Positions 1 through 5,286 of a DNA stretch of 6,270 nt are shown piece by piece. The position numbers and the translations under genes were made by a program. Below the pieces are notes generated by a model. The model saw only the letters and a program-made list of their open reading frames with translations. It was not told where the DNA came from and did not search any database. Source of the DNA: Methylobacteriaceae bacterium (GTDB lineage: Bacteria > Pseudomonadota > Alphaproteobacteria > Rhizobiales > Beijerinckiaceae). The stretch is from the NCBI GenBank assembly GCA_019247255.1, contig JAFAPJ010000306.1:1-6270 (forward strand), written 5' to 3'. The stretch's first letter is position 1. Every line of letters begins with the position of its first letter.

Positions 1-2
1 GT

Positions 3-62
3 GTCGTGTCGATCGGGGCGGCGCTCGGCGCCGGTCGCGCCCGGCTCCTGCGCGTCGCCTGA
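3..62 (+). CDS. 3' end of an unidentified plus-strand gene (partial)
   Basis: The frame starting at base 3 is open to a TGA at 60-62 and reads VVSIGAALGAGRARLLRVA, a small hydrophobic stretch followed by an arginine-containing tail. This looks like the C-terminal end of a membrane protein such as a permease, but 19 residues are too few to name a family. The stop abuts the stop of the convergent histidine kinase gene (TGA then TCA), a tight tail-to-tail arrangement that would be natural for two real genes. The other two plus frames here read as arginine-rich low-complexity peptide typical of non-coding GC-rich frames. The gene could equally have ended before the window, in which case this is an untranslated end. 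Confidence 0.4.
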   Translation, partial: VVSIGAALGAGRARLLRVA

Positions 63-1439
63 TCAGGCGGGCAGGCGCACGCTCGCCCGCAATCCCCCGA
101 GCGGACTGTCGCCGAGGAAGACGTCGCCGCCATGCGAGCGCGCGATGTCGCGCGCGATCGACAGCCCGAGCCCGGACCCGCCCTCGTCCTGATTGCGCGC
201 CTCATCCAGCCGCACGAACGGCTTGAACACCTCCTCGCGGGCGGCGGGCGGGATGCCCGGCCCGTCGTCGTCGACGTTGAGGACGAGCCAGCGCTGCTCG
301 TGCGTCGCCGAGATCGCGATCCGATCGCCGTGCCGCGCCGCGTTTGAGATCAGGTTGAAAAGGAGGCGCCGGAAGGCGTCGGGGCGCACCATCACCGTCG
401 GGTCGCCCTCGATCTCGATCGCGGTTTGGTGGCCGGCGCGCTCGGCATCCGCCTGCGCCTCGGCGAGAAGCGCGGCGAGGTCCGTCGGCACCGCGGGCTC
501 GTTAAGGTCGCCGCGCGCGAAGGCGAGATACGCCTCGAGCATACGCCCCATCTCGTCGACGTCGCGGCGTAGGTCGTCCACCTCCGGCGTCTGCTGGAGG
601 AGCGCGAGCGAGAGCCGGAAGCGCGTCAGGATGGTGCGCAGGTCGTGGCTCACGCCGTTCAGCATCGTGGTGCGCTGCTCGATCGCGCGCTCGATGCGGC
701 GCTTCATCTCCAGGAAGGCGTGACCTGCCTGGCGGACCTCGCGAGCGCCTCGTGGCCGGAACTCGACGTCCCGCCCACGTCCAAAATCCTGCGCCGCGGC
801 CGCGAGCTTCTGGATCGGCCGGATCTGGTTGCGGAGAAACAGGATCGCGACGAGCAGAAGGATCAGCGAGGTGCCGACCATCCAGACGATGAAGATGTGG
901 GAGTTCGACGCGTAGGCGAGGCTGCGCCGGGCCCGCACCTTCAGGATGTCGCCGTCCTTGAGGAGGATCCGCACCTCGATGAGGTTCGAATGGCCGACGG
1001 TGTCGATCCAGAACGGCCGGTTGATCTGGCGCCTCAGCTCGTCAGACAGCGCCTCCTCGAGAACCGGAAAGAGCGGCTTCGGGATCGCGGGCGGCAGGCG
1101 TCCTCCCTGGACGAAGCTGACGTCGAGGCCGAGCCGTTCGGCCGCGATGCGGCTCAGCGTGTCGCGATCGGGCTCCTGGAGGTAGCTCGCGTTGATGTCG
1201 ATGAGGGCCGCGATGTCCGAGGTGACGGCGGCCGAAAGGCGCTGCGTGACGAGCTGCCAGTGCCGCTCCATGAACACGTAGGCGACGACCGATTGGAGCA
1301 GCACCATCGGGGTGATGATGATGATGAGCGAGCGGGCGTAGAGCCCTTTCGGCAGGTAGGTGCCGAGCCCGCGCGTGAGGGTGCGGCCGAGCGAACGCCC
1401 CGCATCGAGCACCGGACCGGCGAGCGCGACCCTCGCCAT
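63..1439 (-). CDS. EnvZ-type membrane sensor histidine kinase
   Basis: Complete 458-residue inner-membrane sensor kinase that should autophosphorylate on a histidine and pass phosphate to the response regulator encoded just upstream. Layout: a cytoplasmic N-terminus; TM1 at about 37-57; a periplasmic sensor region of about 120 residues with no recognisable domain; TM2 at about 182-202; HAMP at about 203-256; a dimerisation/phosphoacceptor domain with H265 in SHDLRTILTR; then an ATP-binding domain with N box (N366), G1 box DDGPGIP (391-397), F box FKPF (405-408) and G2 box GSGLGLS (421-427). All catalytic boxes are intact. The residue after HDLRT, proline in EnvZ and most HisKA kinases, is isoleucine (I270). 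The ATG at 1439 lies 13 bp after the regulator's stop with GAGAG and GGA purines between, so the gene is co-transcribed with it. The signal sensed is unknown. Closest well-known relative by layout is EnvZ. Confidence 0.93.
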   Translation of the reverse strand: MARVALAGPVLDAGRSLGRTLTRGLGTYLPKGLYARSLIIIITPMVLLQSVVAYVFMERHWQLVTQRLSAAVTSDIAALIDINASYLQEPDRDTLSRIAAERLGLDVSFVQGGRLPPAIPKPLFPVLEEALSDELRRQINRPFWIDTVGHSNLIEVRILLKDGDILKVRARRSLAYASNSHIFIVWMVGTSLILLLVAILFLRNQIRPIQKLAAAAQDFGRGRDVEFRPRGAREVRQAGHAFLEMKRRIERAIEQRTTMLNGVSHDLRTILTRFRLSLALLQQTPEVDDLRRDVDEMGRMLEAYLAFARGDLNEPAVPTDLAALLAEAQADAERAGHQTAIEIEGDPTVMVRPDAFRRLLFNLISNAARHGDRIAISATHEQRWLVLNVDDDGPGIPPAAREEVFKPFVRLDEARNQDEGGSGLGLSIARDIARSHGGDVFLGDSPLGGLRASVRLPA

Positions 1440-1452
1440 CAGCGATCCGCTC

Positions 1453-2175
1453 TCACGGATCTGTCACGAGCCGATAGCCAACGCCCCGCACCGTCTGCAG
1501 GTAGACGGGGTTCGCCGGATCTGCCTCGACCTTGCGCCGCAGACGGTTCATCTGCACGTCGACGGCGCGATCGGTCGTGGCGGCGCCGTTGCCGCCGATC
1601 AGCTCCTCGCGCGGCACCTCGGCGCCCGTCCGACCGGCCAGGATCGTCAGGATCTCGCGTTCGCGCTCGGTGAGCCGGATAGGTTCCTCGTCCCGCTTGA
1701 GTTCGCCCCGGTCGAGCCGGAACTGGAACGGGCCGAAGCGGACGACCCGGACCTCGCCCGGGATGGCGGCGGCCGCCGCCGTCGCGGCCGAGCGGCGCAG
1801 AAGCTTGCCCAGCCGAAGAACGAGCTCACGGGGCTCGAAGGGCTTGGCCAGATAATCGTCCGCGCCGAGCTCCAGGCCCTCGACACGGTCGCTCGGCTCG
1901 GCGCGCGCCGTGAGCATCATGATGGGAACGTCGCTCGTCTCGCGGATGCCGCGCATCAGCTCGAAACCGGTCTCGCCCGGCATCATCACGTCGAGCACGA
2001 GCGCGTCGAAGACGAGGTTGTCCGACTTCGCCCGCGCCTCCGCGGCGCTCGCGGCCGTGCTCACCCGGTAGCCGTTCTCGCCGAGAAAGCGGGCCAGGAG
2101 GTCGCGCAGCCGTCGATCGTCGTCGACGACGAGGACATGCGGCGCGCCGTCCGCGGGCTGCAGGGCTGCGCTCAC
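1453..2175 (-). CDS. OmpR-family response regulator (PetR-like)
   Basis: A 240-residue DNA-binding response regulator. The receiver domain spans about 12-127, with acidic pocket D18/D19, phosphoacceptor D62 in LDVMMPG, T89 and K111 in the KPFEP motif. A short alanine-rich linker (130-138) leads to an OmpR/PhoB winged-helix domain (about 141-238) with the recognition helix around RAVDVQMNRLRRKVE (203-217) and the conserved GVGYRL ending. The start is GTG at 2175; its GTGA overlaps the TGA of the upstream marR gene, which suggests translational coupling, and no better start precedes the VLVVDDD strand. Phosphate donor is very likely the kinase encoded 13 bp downstream. The order MarR-type gene then OmpR-type gene, and the DVMMPGE/KPFEP sequence style, recall PetP-PetR of Rhodobacter capsulatus. 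That orthology is from memory of the family, not from a search, so no symbol is assigned. Target genes are not evident here. Confidence 0.93.
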   Translation of the reverse strand: MSAALQPADGAPHVLVVDDDRRLRDLLARFLGENGYRVSTAASAAEARAKSDNLVFDALVLDVMMPGETGFELMRGIRETSDVPIMMLTARAEPSDRVEGLELGADDYLAKPFEPRELVLRLGKLLRRSAATAAAAAIPGEVRVVRFGPFQFRLDRGELKRDEEPIRLTEREREILTILAGRTGAEVPREELIGGNGAATTDRAVDVQMNRLRRKVEADPANPVYLQTVRGVGYRLVTDP

Positions 2176-2687
2176 GGCTCGGCCGGGCCGGCGAGGATCG
2201 CCCGGATCCGGGAGCGGTCGGCGGGCTCGATCAGGCCCTGGAGAAAACGCTTCGCGGCCGCCTCCGTCTGCCCGGAGGGATCAGCCTCGAGCGCGCGGGC
2301 GATGCGGCGGGACTGCATGCGGGCGAGGCGGCCGGCGAGATCGCGTCCCGTGCCCGTCGGAAAGAGGAGCCGCTGCCGGCGGTCGGCCGTGCCGGGCCGG
2401 AGCTCCACGAAGCCTTTGTCGACGAGCTCCTTCAGGACGCGGTTGAGGCTCTGCTTCGTGATCCGCAGGACCTCGAGCAGGTCGGCGATCGACAGCCCGG
2501 GCCGCCTGGCCACGAAATGGAGCACGCGGTGGTGCGCGCGGCCGAACCCGTACTGGTCGAGCACGCGGTCCGGATCGCCCACGAAGTCGCGATAAGCGAA
2601 GAAGAGAAGCTCGATGAGGTCGTAGGCCGGACGCGGCTCCGCCTCGGTCTCGGCCGCTGGGTGGCGCAGGATCGCGGCCTCCGGCAC
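2172..2687 (-). CDS. MarR-family transcriptional regulator (PetP-like)
   Basis: A 171-residue winged-helix regulator, the first gene of a three-gene operon with the response regulator and histidine kinase. Residues 20-45 form the N-terminal dimerisation helix (YDLIELLFFAYRDF), the helix-turn-helix lies at about 66-90 (SIADLLEVLRITKQSLNRVL), and the wing at about 100-112 contains the DRRQR motif typical of MarR proteins. A C-terminal helix follows. The start is GTG at 2687, preceded four bases away by a perfect AGGAGG (2692-2697). The gene's stop overlaps the next gene's GTG. The sequence FFAYRDF...GFGRAHHRVLHF is what I recall for PetP of alphaproteobacteria, a MarR-type protein paired with PetR. 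MarR proteins usually autoregulate and bind palindromes; the 10-bp palindrome at 2730-2739 between this gene and ilvE is a natural candidate site. Ligand unknown. Confidence 0.92.
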   Translation of the reverse strand: MPEAAILRHPAAETEAEPRPAYDLIELLFFAYRDFVGDPDRVLDQYGFGRAHHRVLHFVARRPGLSIADLLEVLRITKQSLNRVLKELVDKGFVELRPGTADRRQRLLFPTGTGRDLAGRLARMQSRRIARALEADPSGQTEAAAKRFLQGLIEPADRSRIRAILAGPAEP

Positions 2688-2691
2688 CTTG

Positions 2692-2697
2692 CCTCCT
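2692..2697 (-). promoter_or_regulatory. Perfect Shine-Dalgarno fixing the marR GTG start
   Basis: On the minus strand AGGAGG is followed by CAAG and then GTG at 2687. No ATG competes nearby, so this site decides the start of the MarR-type gene despite the unusual GTG codon. Confidence 0.75.
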
Positions 2698-2718
2698 GCC
2701 AGGTTTAAGTCAGTCTCG

Positions 2719-2747
2719 TTGACATATTCCAGCGCGCTGCTTACCCG
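2719..2747 (+). promoter_or_regulatory. Probable sigma-70-like promoter of ilvE
   Basis: TTGACA (2719-2724) is a perfect -35. Seventeen bases later lies TACCCG (2742-2747), a weak -10. The poor -10 makes this less certain than the divergent promoter. It would start ilvE transcription near 2754, about 60 nt before the ATG. Its -35 shares one base with the -10 of the marR promoter and its -10 reaches the -35 of that promoter, so polymerase could hardly occupy both at once. Confidence 0.45.
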
Positions 2748-2752
2748 TCAAG
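2724..2752 (-). promoter_or_regulatory. Sigma-70-like promoter of the marR-response regulator-kinase operon
   Basis: On the minus strand CTTGAC (2752-2747), a 17-bp spacer and GAATAT (2729-2724). The -35 matches the alphaproteobacterial consensus CTTGAC exactly and the -10 matches CTATAT at four of six positions. Transcription would start near 2717, leaving a leader of about 30 nt with the AGGAGG ribosome site. This promoter overlaps the opposing ilvE promoter almost completely. Confidence 0.65.
2730..2739. promoter_or_regulatory. 10-bp palindrome, candidate operator between marR and ilvE
   Basis: CAGCGCGCTG is a perfect palindrome lying in the shared spacer of the two overlapping divergent promoters, roughly at their centre of symmetry. 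A regulator bound here would block both promoters. The adjacent MarR-family protein is the obvious candidate by analogy with MarR autoregulation, but palindromes of C/G are easy to meet by chance in such GC-rich DNA. Confidence 0.35.
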
Positions 2753-2813
2753 GTTCGGGCAGGCGCGGCCTCGATCGGGGCAAGAAGAAGCGCCCAGACG
2801 AGGGAGACGCGGC

Positions 2814-3698
2814 ATGGTGTTGCCTTTCGACCAGCGCGACGGACAAATCTGGTTCAACGGCAAGCTTGTTCCCTGGCAGGACGCCAAGCTGCACGTGCTG
2901 TCGCACGGCCTGCATTATGCCTCCTCGGTCTTCGAGGGCGAGCGCGCCTATGGCGGCGTGATCTTCAAGAGCGTGGAACATGCGGAGCGCTTCCGGCGCT
3001 CGGCCGCGCTGCTCGATTTCGAGATCCCCTATTCGGTCGACGAACTCGTGGCCGCCAAGGACGCGGTCGTCCGCGCGAACGGCGTGCCGGACGTCTACGT
3101 GCGCCCGGTCGCCTGGCGCGGCTCCGAGATGATGGCGGTCGCGGCCCAGAACGCGACCGTGCACGTCGCGATCGCGGTCTGGCCCTGGCCGTCCATGTTC
3201 GACCTCGGCCAGAAGATGAAGGGCATCCGCCTCGACCTCGCCGAATGGCGGCGTCCGGATCCGGCGACCGCGCCCTCGGCCTCGAAGGCCGCGGGCCTCT
3301 ACATGATCGCGACGCTGTCCAAGCACGCGGCCGAGCGGAAGGGCTATGCGGACGCGCTCATGCTCGACTGGCAGGGGCGGGTCGCCGAATGCACGGGCGC
3401 CAACGTGTTCTTCACGCGCGACGGCGCGCTCCACACGCCGATCGCGGATTGCTTCCTCGACGGCATCACGCGCCGGACCGTGATGGACCTCGCGCGCCGG
3501 CGCGGCATCGAGGTCGTCGAACGCCGCATCCTTCCGGACGAGCTGTCAAGCTTCAACGAGTGCTTTATTTGCGGCACGGGGGCGGAGGTGACGCCCGTCT
3601 CGGAGGTCGGCCCGCACCGCTACACGCCGGGCAACATCTCGCGCCTTCTCGTCGAGGATTACGGCGCCGAGGTGCAGCCGCGCGCCAAGGCGGCCTGA
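2814..3698 (+). CDS. ilvE: Branched-chain amino acid aminotransferase
   Basis: A 294-residue cytoplasmic PLP enzyme of fold type IV. It transfers the amino group between glutamate/2-oxoglutarate and leucine, isoleucine or valine, the last step of their synthesis and first of their breakdown. Visible motifs: the N-terminal IWFNGKLVPWQDAKLHVLSH region, HYASSVFEGERAY (34-46), YVRP (95-98), the PLP lysine K158 in SASKAAGLYM, the cofactor-contacting E192 in AECTGANVFF, GITRR (217-221) and the late CGTGAEVTPV segment. Length fits the family. The ATG at 2814 has AGGGAG (2801-2806) seven bases upstream. The gene stands alone, divergent from the MarR/two-component operon, and is followed by a hairpin at 3717. 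D-amino acid aminotransferase and aminodeoxychorismate lyase are relatives of the same fold, but the EGERAY, RP and GITR motifs and the length favour the branched-chain enzyme. A genome may hold more than one paralogue. Confidence 0.93.
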   Translation: MVLPFDQRDGQIWFNGKLVPWQDAKLHVLSHGLHYASSVFEGERAYGGVIFKSVEHAERFRRSAALLDFEIPYSVDELVAAKDAVVRANGVPDVYVRPVAWRGSEMMAVAAQNATVHVAIAVWPWPSMFDLGQKMKGIRLDLAEWRRPDPATAPSASKAAGLYMIATLSKHAAERKGYADALMLDWQGRVAECTGANVFFTRDGALHTPIADCFLDGITRRTVMDLARRRGIEVVERRILPDELSSFNECFICGTGAEVTPVSEVGPHRYTPGNISRLLVEDYGAEVQPRAKAA

Positions 3699-3716
3699 CG
3701 AGGCCCCAGGGCAAGC

Positions 3717-3737
3717 GGGGCGGCGCGAGGCCGCCCC
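3717..3737 (+). terminator. GC hairpin after ilvE, possible terminator
   Basis: GGGGCGGC (3717-3724) and GCCGCCCC (3730-3737) pair perfectly over 8 bp around a 5-base GCGAG loop, 19 bases after the ilvE stop. No T-run follows, only pyrimidine-rich GTCCTGCTCC, so it may be a weak intrinsic terminator or a 3'-end stabilising hairpin. Confidence 0.5.
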
Positions 3738-3755
3738 GTCCTGCTCCGCGCAGGC

Positions 3756-3781
3756 GGAACGGTTCCGAGCGCGGCCGCGTT
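3756..3781 (+). promoter_or_regulatory. Sigma-EcfG (general stress response) promoter
   Basis: GGAAC (3756-3760), a 17-base spacer and CGTT (3778-3781) match the known alphaproteobacterial PhyR-NepR-sigma-EcfG promoter pattern GGAAC-N16/17-CGTT exactly. It lies between the ilvE hairpin and the DUF3072 gene, and would start transcription about 25 nt before the ATG at 3815. The -35 half also sits inside a small dyad, CGGAAC-G-GTTCCG (3755-3767). Other GGAAC occurrences I checked in the window lack a correctly spaced CGTT. Confidence 0.78.
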
Positions 3782-3814
3782 CTGGATTGAGAACAATCCG
3801 TGAACGAGGCCATC

Positions 3815-4069
3815 ATGTCCCAGACCCGCTCCGCCGATGAGACCCGAGACGCGAACCCGAAACTGGCCTCGGACGCGAAGCAGGCCGGCAACCGCATCAA
3901 GGATCCCGCCGACTGGGTCACGGGTGGCGAGCCGATGACGGGCGCGCAGGCGTCCTATCTGAAGACGCTGTCCGAGGAGGCGCACGAGCCCGAGGCTTTC
4001 GCGCCCGATCTCGACAAGGCGGAAGCGTCGCGCCGCATCGATCATCTCAAGGAAGAAACGGGCCGCTGA
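3815..4069 (+). CDS. DUF3072 domain protein, probably stress-induced
   Basis: A small soluble protein of 84 residues of unknown biochemical function. The centre and C-terminus, from about residue 28 (RIKDPADWVTGGEPMTGAQ, then SYLKTLSEEA and a final helix with RRIDHLKEETGR), carry the features of DUF3072. The N-terminal 27 residues are polar and likely disordered. No signal peptide or membrane segment is present. The ATG at 3815 has GAGG (3805-3808) six bases upstream; an in-frame GTG at 3800 would add five residues but lacks a ribosome site and lies very near the predicted transcript start. A sigma-EcfG promoter lies directly upstream, so I infer expression in the general stress response, independent of ilvE. 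The function of DUF3072 is not known to me; the DPADWVTG...GAQ.SYLKTLSEEA block suggests a conserved interaction surface rather than an enzyme. Confidence 0.88.
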   Translation: MSQTRSADETRDANPKLASDAKQAGNRIKDPADWVTGGEPMTGAQASYLKTLSEEAHEPEAFAPDLDKAEASRRIDHLKEETGR

Positions 4070-4093
4070 CGGCGAAGGAGGACGTGCCCACGA

Positions 4094-4110
4094 CTCAAGT
4101 CGCGCTTGAG
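4094..4110. repeat. Inverted repeat overlapping the -35 of the Tim44-like gene
   Basis: CTCAAG (4094-4099) and CTTGAG (4105-4110) are perfect 6-bp arms around TCGCG. The right arm is also the -35 hexamer of the next gene's promoter, so a protein bound here could control it. As RNA it could also be a weak 3' hairpin for the DUF3072 transcript, though no T-run follows. Confidence 0.4.
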
Positions 4111-4133
4111 AGGCGGGGTGCGCGACCTCATAT
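4105..4133 (+). promoter_or_regulatory. Sigma-70-like promoter of the Tim44-domain gene
   Basis: CTTGAG (4105-4110), 17 bases and TCATAT (4128-4133) match the alphaproteobacterial CTTGAC-N17-CTATAT consensus at five and four positions. The start would be near 4140. The 30-nt leader would contain the dyad GCGGGA-TC-TCCCGC (4144-4157) just before the ribosome site AGGTGAG (4162-4168). Confidence 0.55.
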
Positions 4134-4170
4134 CTGGAGGGTCGCGGGATCTCCCGCTCGCAGGTGAGAC

Positions 4171-5121
4171 ATGATCTCCGTTTCTCGTTTGGCTCGCGCG
4201 GCCGGCATCGTCCTGACGGCCTCGACGCTCGTCCTCGGTACGGTCGCGGCTGAGGCGCGCCCGGGCGGCGGCGTGAGCTCGGGTTCCCGGGGCGGCCGCA
4301 CCTATTCGGCTCCCGCCCCGACGCCGACCGCGCCGCGCACCGCGCAGCCGATGCAGCGCACCGAAACGCCGAATGTCGGGGCCCCGCGCCCCGGGCCCGT
4401 GCCGCAGGCCGCGCAGCCCGGCCGCTTCGGCGGCGGCTTCGCGGGCGGTCTGCTGACGGGCCTCGTCGGGGCTGGCCTGCTCGGCGCCTTGTTCGGCGGC
4501 GGCTTCTTCGGCGGCCTGTCGGGGCTCGCGTCGCTCTTCGGCTTCCTGCTGCAGATCGGCCTGATCCTGGGCCTTGTCTGGCTCGCGCTCCGGCTTTTCC
4601 GTCGGCGCGGTCCGGAGCCCGCCTTCGCGGGGGCAGGCGCGCCGATGGCGCGCACCGGGCTCGGCGGGGCCCTCGGCGGCGGCAGCCCGCGCCCGGCGCC
4701 TGGCCCGCGCGACCAGGTCGGCATCGGAGCGGGCGACTACGCGGCCTTCGAGCGCGCGCTCGTCGAGATCCAGGCGGCCTACGGGCGCGAGGACGTAGCG
4801 GCGTTGGCGCGGCTCGCGACGCCGGAGATGGTCCGGTATTTCGGCCGGGACCTCGAGGAGAATCGCGGGCGCGGGGTGCGCAACGATGTCTCGGGCGCGC
4901 GGCTCCTGCAGGGCGACCTGGCGGAGGCCTGGCGCGAGGGCTCGACCGACTACGCGACCGTCGGGATGCGCTTCTCGGTCGTGGACGTCCACGTGGATCG
5001 CGCGTCGGGCCGCGTGGTCGATGGCGACCCGACGGGCCCCGTCGAGGTGACGGAGGTCTGGACCTTCCGGCGAGACGGCGGCGGTCCGTGGATCCTGTCG
5101 GCGATCCAGCAAGCCGGCTGA
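4171..5121 (+). CDS. Tim44-like domain protein, membrane-anchored
   Basis: A 316-residue protein. An N-terminal signal sequence (about 1-29, hydrophobic core 11-26, possible cleavage after AEA) is followed by a proline/threonine-rich low-complexity region (30-85), a glycine-rich hydrophobic stretch (87-113) and a transmembrane helix (about 115-140, ending in RLFRRR). After a second flexible glycine/proline linker (150-185) comes a Tim44-like domain (about 188-316) with helices FERALVEIQAAYGREDVAALARLATPEM and a beta-sheet part ending VEVTEVWTFRR...WILSAIQQ. In mitochondria Tim44 anchors the import motor; bacterial relatives are membrane proteins with a poorly defined role, TimA of Caulobacter being the known example. 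The arginine cluster after the helix suggests that the Tim44 domain lies in the cytoplasm. Own promoter and terminator make it monocistronic. The ATG has AGGTGAG upstream. Family assignment is firm; biological function is not. Confidence 0.88.
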   Translation: MISVSRLARAAGIVLTASTLVLGTVAAEARPGGGVSSGSRGGRTYSAPAPTPTAPRTAQPMQRTETPNVGAPRPGPVPQAAQPGRFGGGFAGGLLTGLVGAGLLGALFGGGFFGGLSGLASLFGFLLQIGLILGLVWLALRLFRRRGPEPAFAGAGAPMARTGLGGALGGGSPRPAPGPRDQVGIGAGDYAAFERALVEIQAAYGREDVAALARLATPEMVRYFGRDLEENRGRGVRNDVSGARLLQGDLAEAWREGSTDYATVGMRFSVVDVHVDRASGRVVDGDPTGPVEVTEVWTFRRDGGGPWILSAIQQAG

Positions 5122-5146
5122 GCCAAGCTCCGCGTCCGGAGACATC

Positions 5147-5174
5147 AAGGCCGCCCCTCGAGGCGGCCTTTTTT
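5147..5174 (+). terminator. Intrinsic terminator of the Tim44-domain gene
   Basis: AAGGCCGCC (5147-5155) and GGCGGCCTT (5162-5170) form a perfect 9-bp stem with a 6-base loop, followed by six T (5169-5174), 25 bases after the stop. It points right and meets the left-pointing sRNA terminator 17 bp further on. Confidence 0.92.
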
Positions 5175-5191
5175 CTGGCCTGGACCCACAG

Positions 5192-5218
5192 AAAAAGGGC
5201 CGCCCGGAGGGACGGCCC
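5192..5218 (-). terminator. Intrinsic terminator of the MmgR-like sRNA
   Basis: On the minus strand GGGCCGTCC (5218-5210) pairs with GGGCGGCCC (5205-5197) over nine positions, one a G-U pair, around a CTCC loop, and is followed by TTTTT (5196-5192). As no protein gene on the minus strand ends nearby, this terminator is itself evidence for the sRNA. Confidence 0.88.
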
Positions 5219-5280
5219 AAGTCTAGGGAGGAAACGCCCAAGGAGGGCAGCAGCTCGGCGAGAACTCGCCTTGCTGCGAT
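5192..5280 (-). ncRNA. mmgR: MmgR-like (alpha-r8 family) trans-acting small RNA
   Basis: An intergenic minus-strand RNA of about 80-90 nt. Read 5' to 3' it has a hairpin GGCGA-GTTC-TCGCC (5270-5257), a second hairpin GCCC-TCCTT-GGGC (5248-5236), an unpaired core TTTCCTCCCT (5234-5225), and a strong terminator hairpin (5218-5197) with five U. I recall TTTCCTCCCT in a single-stranded context as the invariant signature of alpha-r8 RNAs. The type member, MmgR of Sinorhizobium meliloti (about 77 nt), restrains polyhydroxybutyrate granule and phasin accumulation and is repressed by AniA (PhaR) and activated by NtrC. The core is complementary to Shine-Dalgarno sequences, so it should act by blocking ribosome binding on target mRNAs such as phasin genes. 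No ORF fits this stretch. The start near 5280 is predicted from the promoter. Membership is inferred from motif, structure order and promoter, not from a covariance search. Confidence 0.82.
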
Positions 5281-5286
5281 GCACAA
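5271..5286. promoter_or_regulatory. Possible AniA/PhaR-type site over the sRNA start
   Basis: TTGCTGCGATGCACAA has outer TTG/CAA arms and an inner TGC-N3-GCA (minus strand TGCATCGCA). TGC/GCA pairs of this kind are typical of PhaR (AniA) sites near phasin genes. The element covers the sRNA start point and the end of its -10, where a repressor would act. The exact PhaR consensus varies between species, so this is suggestive. Confidence 0.5.

Noticed and set aside
1741..1945. GGAAC motifs inside the response regulator gene as further EcfG promoters
   Set aside because: None has CGTT at 16-17 bases, and they lie inside a coding region with no suitable downstream start.
645..2595. Long plus-strand open frames (342 and 411 residues) opposite the kinase and regulator genes
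   Set aside because: They have no recognisable domains and mirror the codon bias of the minus-strand genes, which have intact catalytic motifs.
3800..3814. A GTG start for the DUF3072 gene at 3800
   Set aside because: It lies only about 12 bases after the predicted EcfG transcript start and has no ribosome site; the ATG at 3815 has GAGG.
5192..5218. The hairpin read as a second plus-strand terminator for the Tim44 gene
   Set aside because: On the plus strand the A-run precedes the stem and AAGTCTAG follows it, so only the minus strand has the U-run needed for termination.
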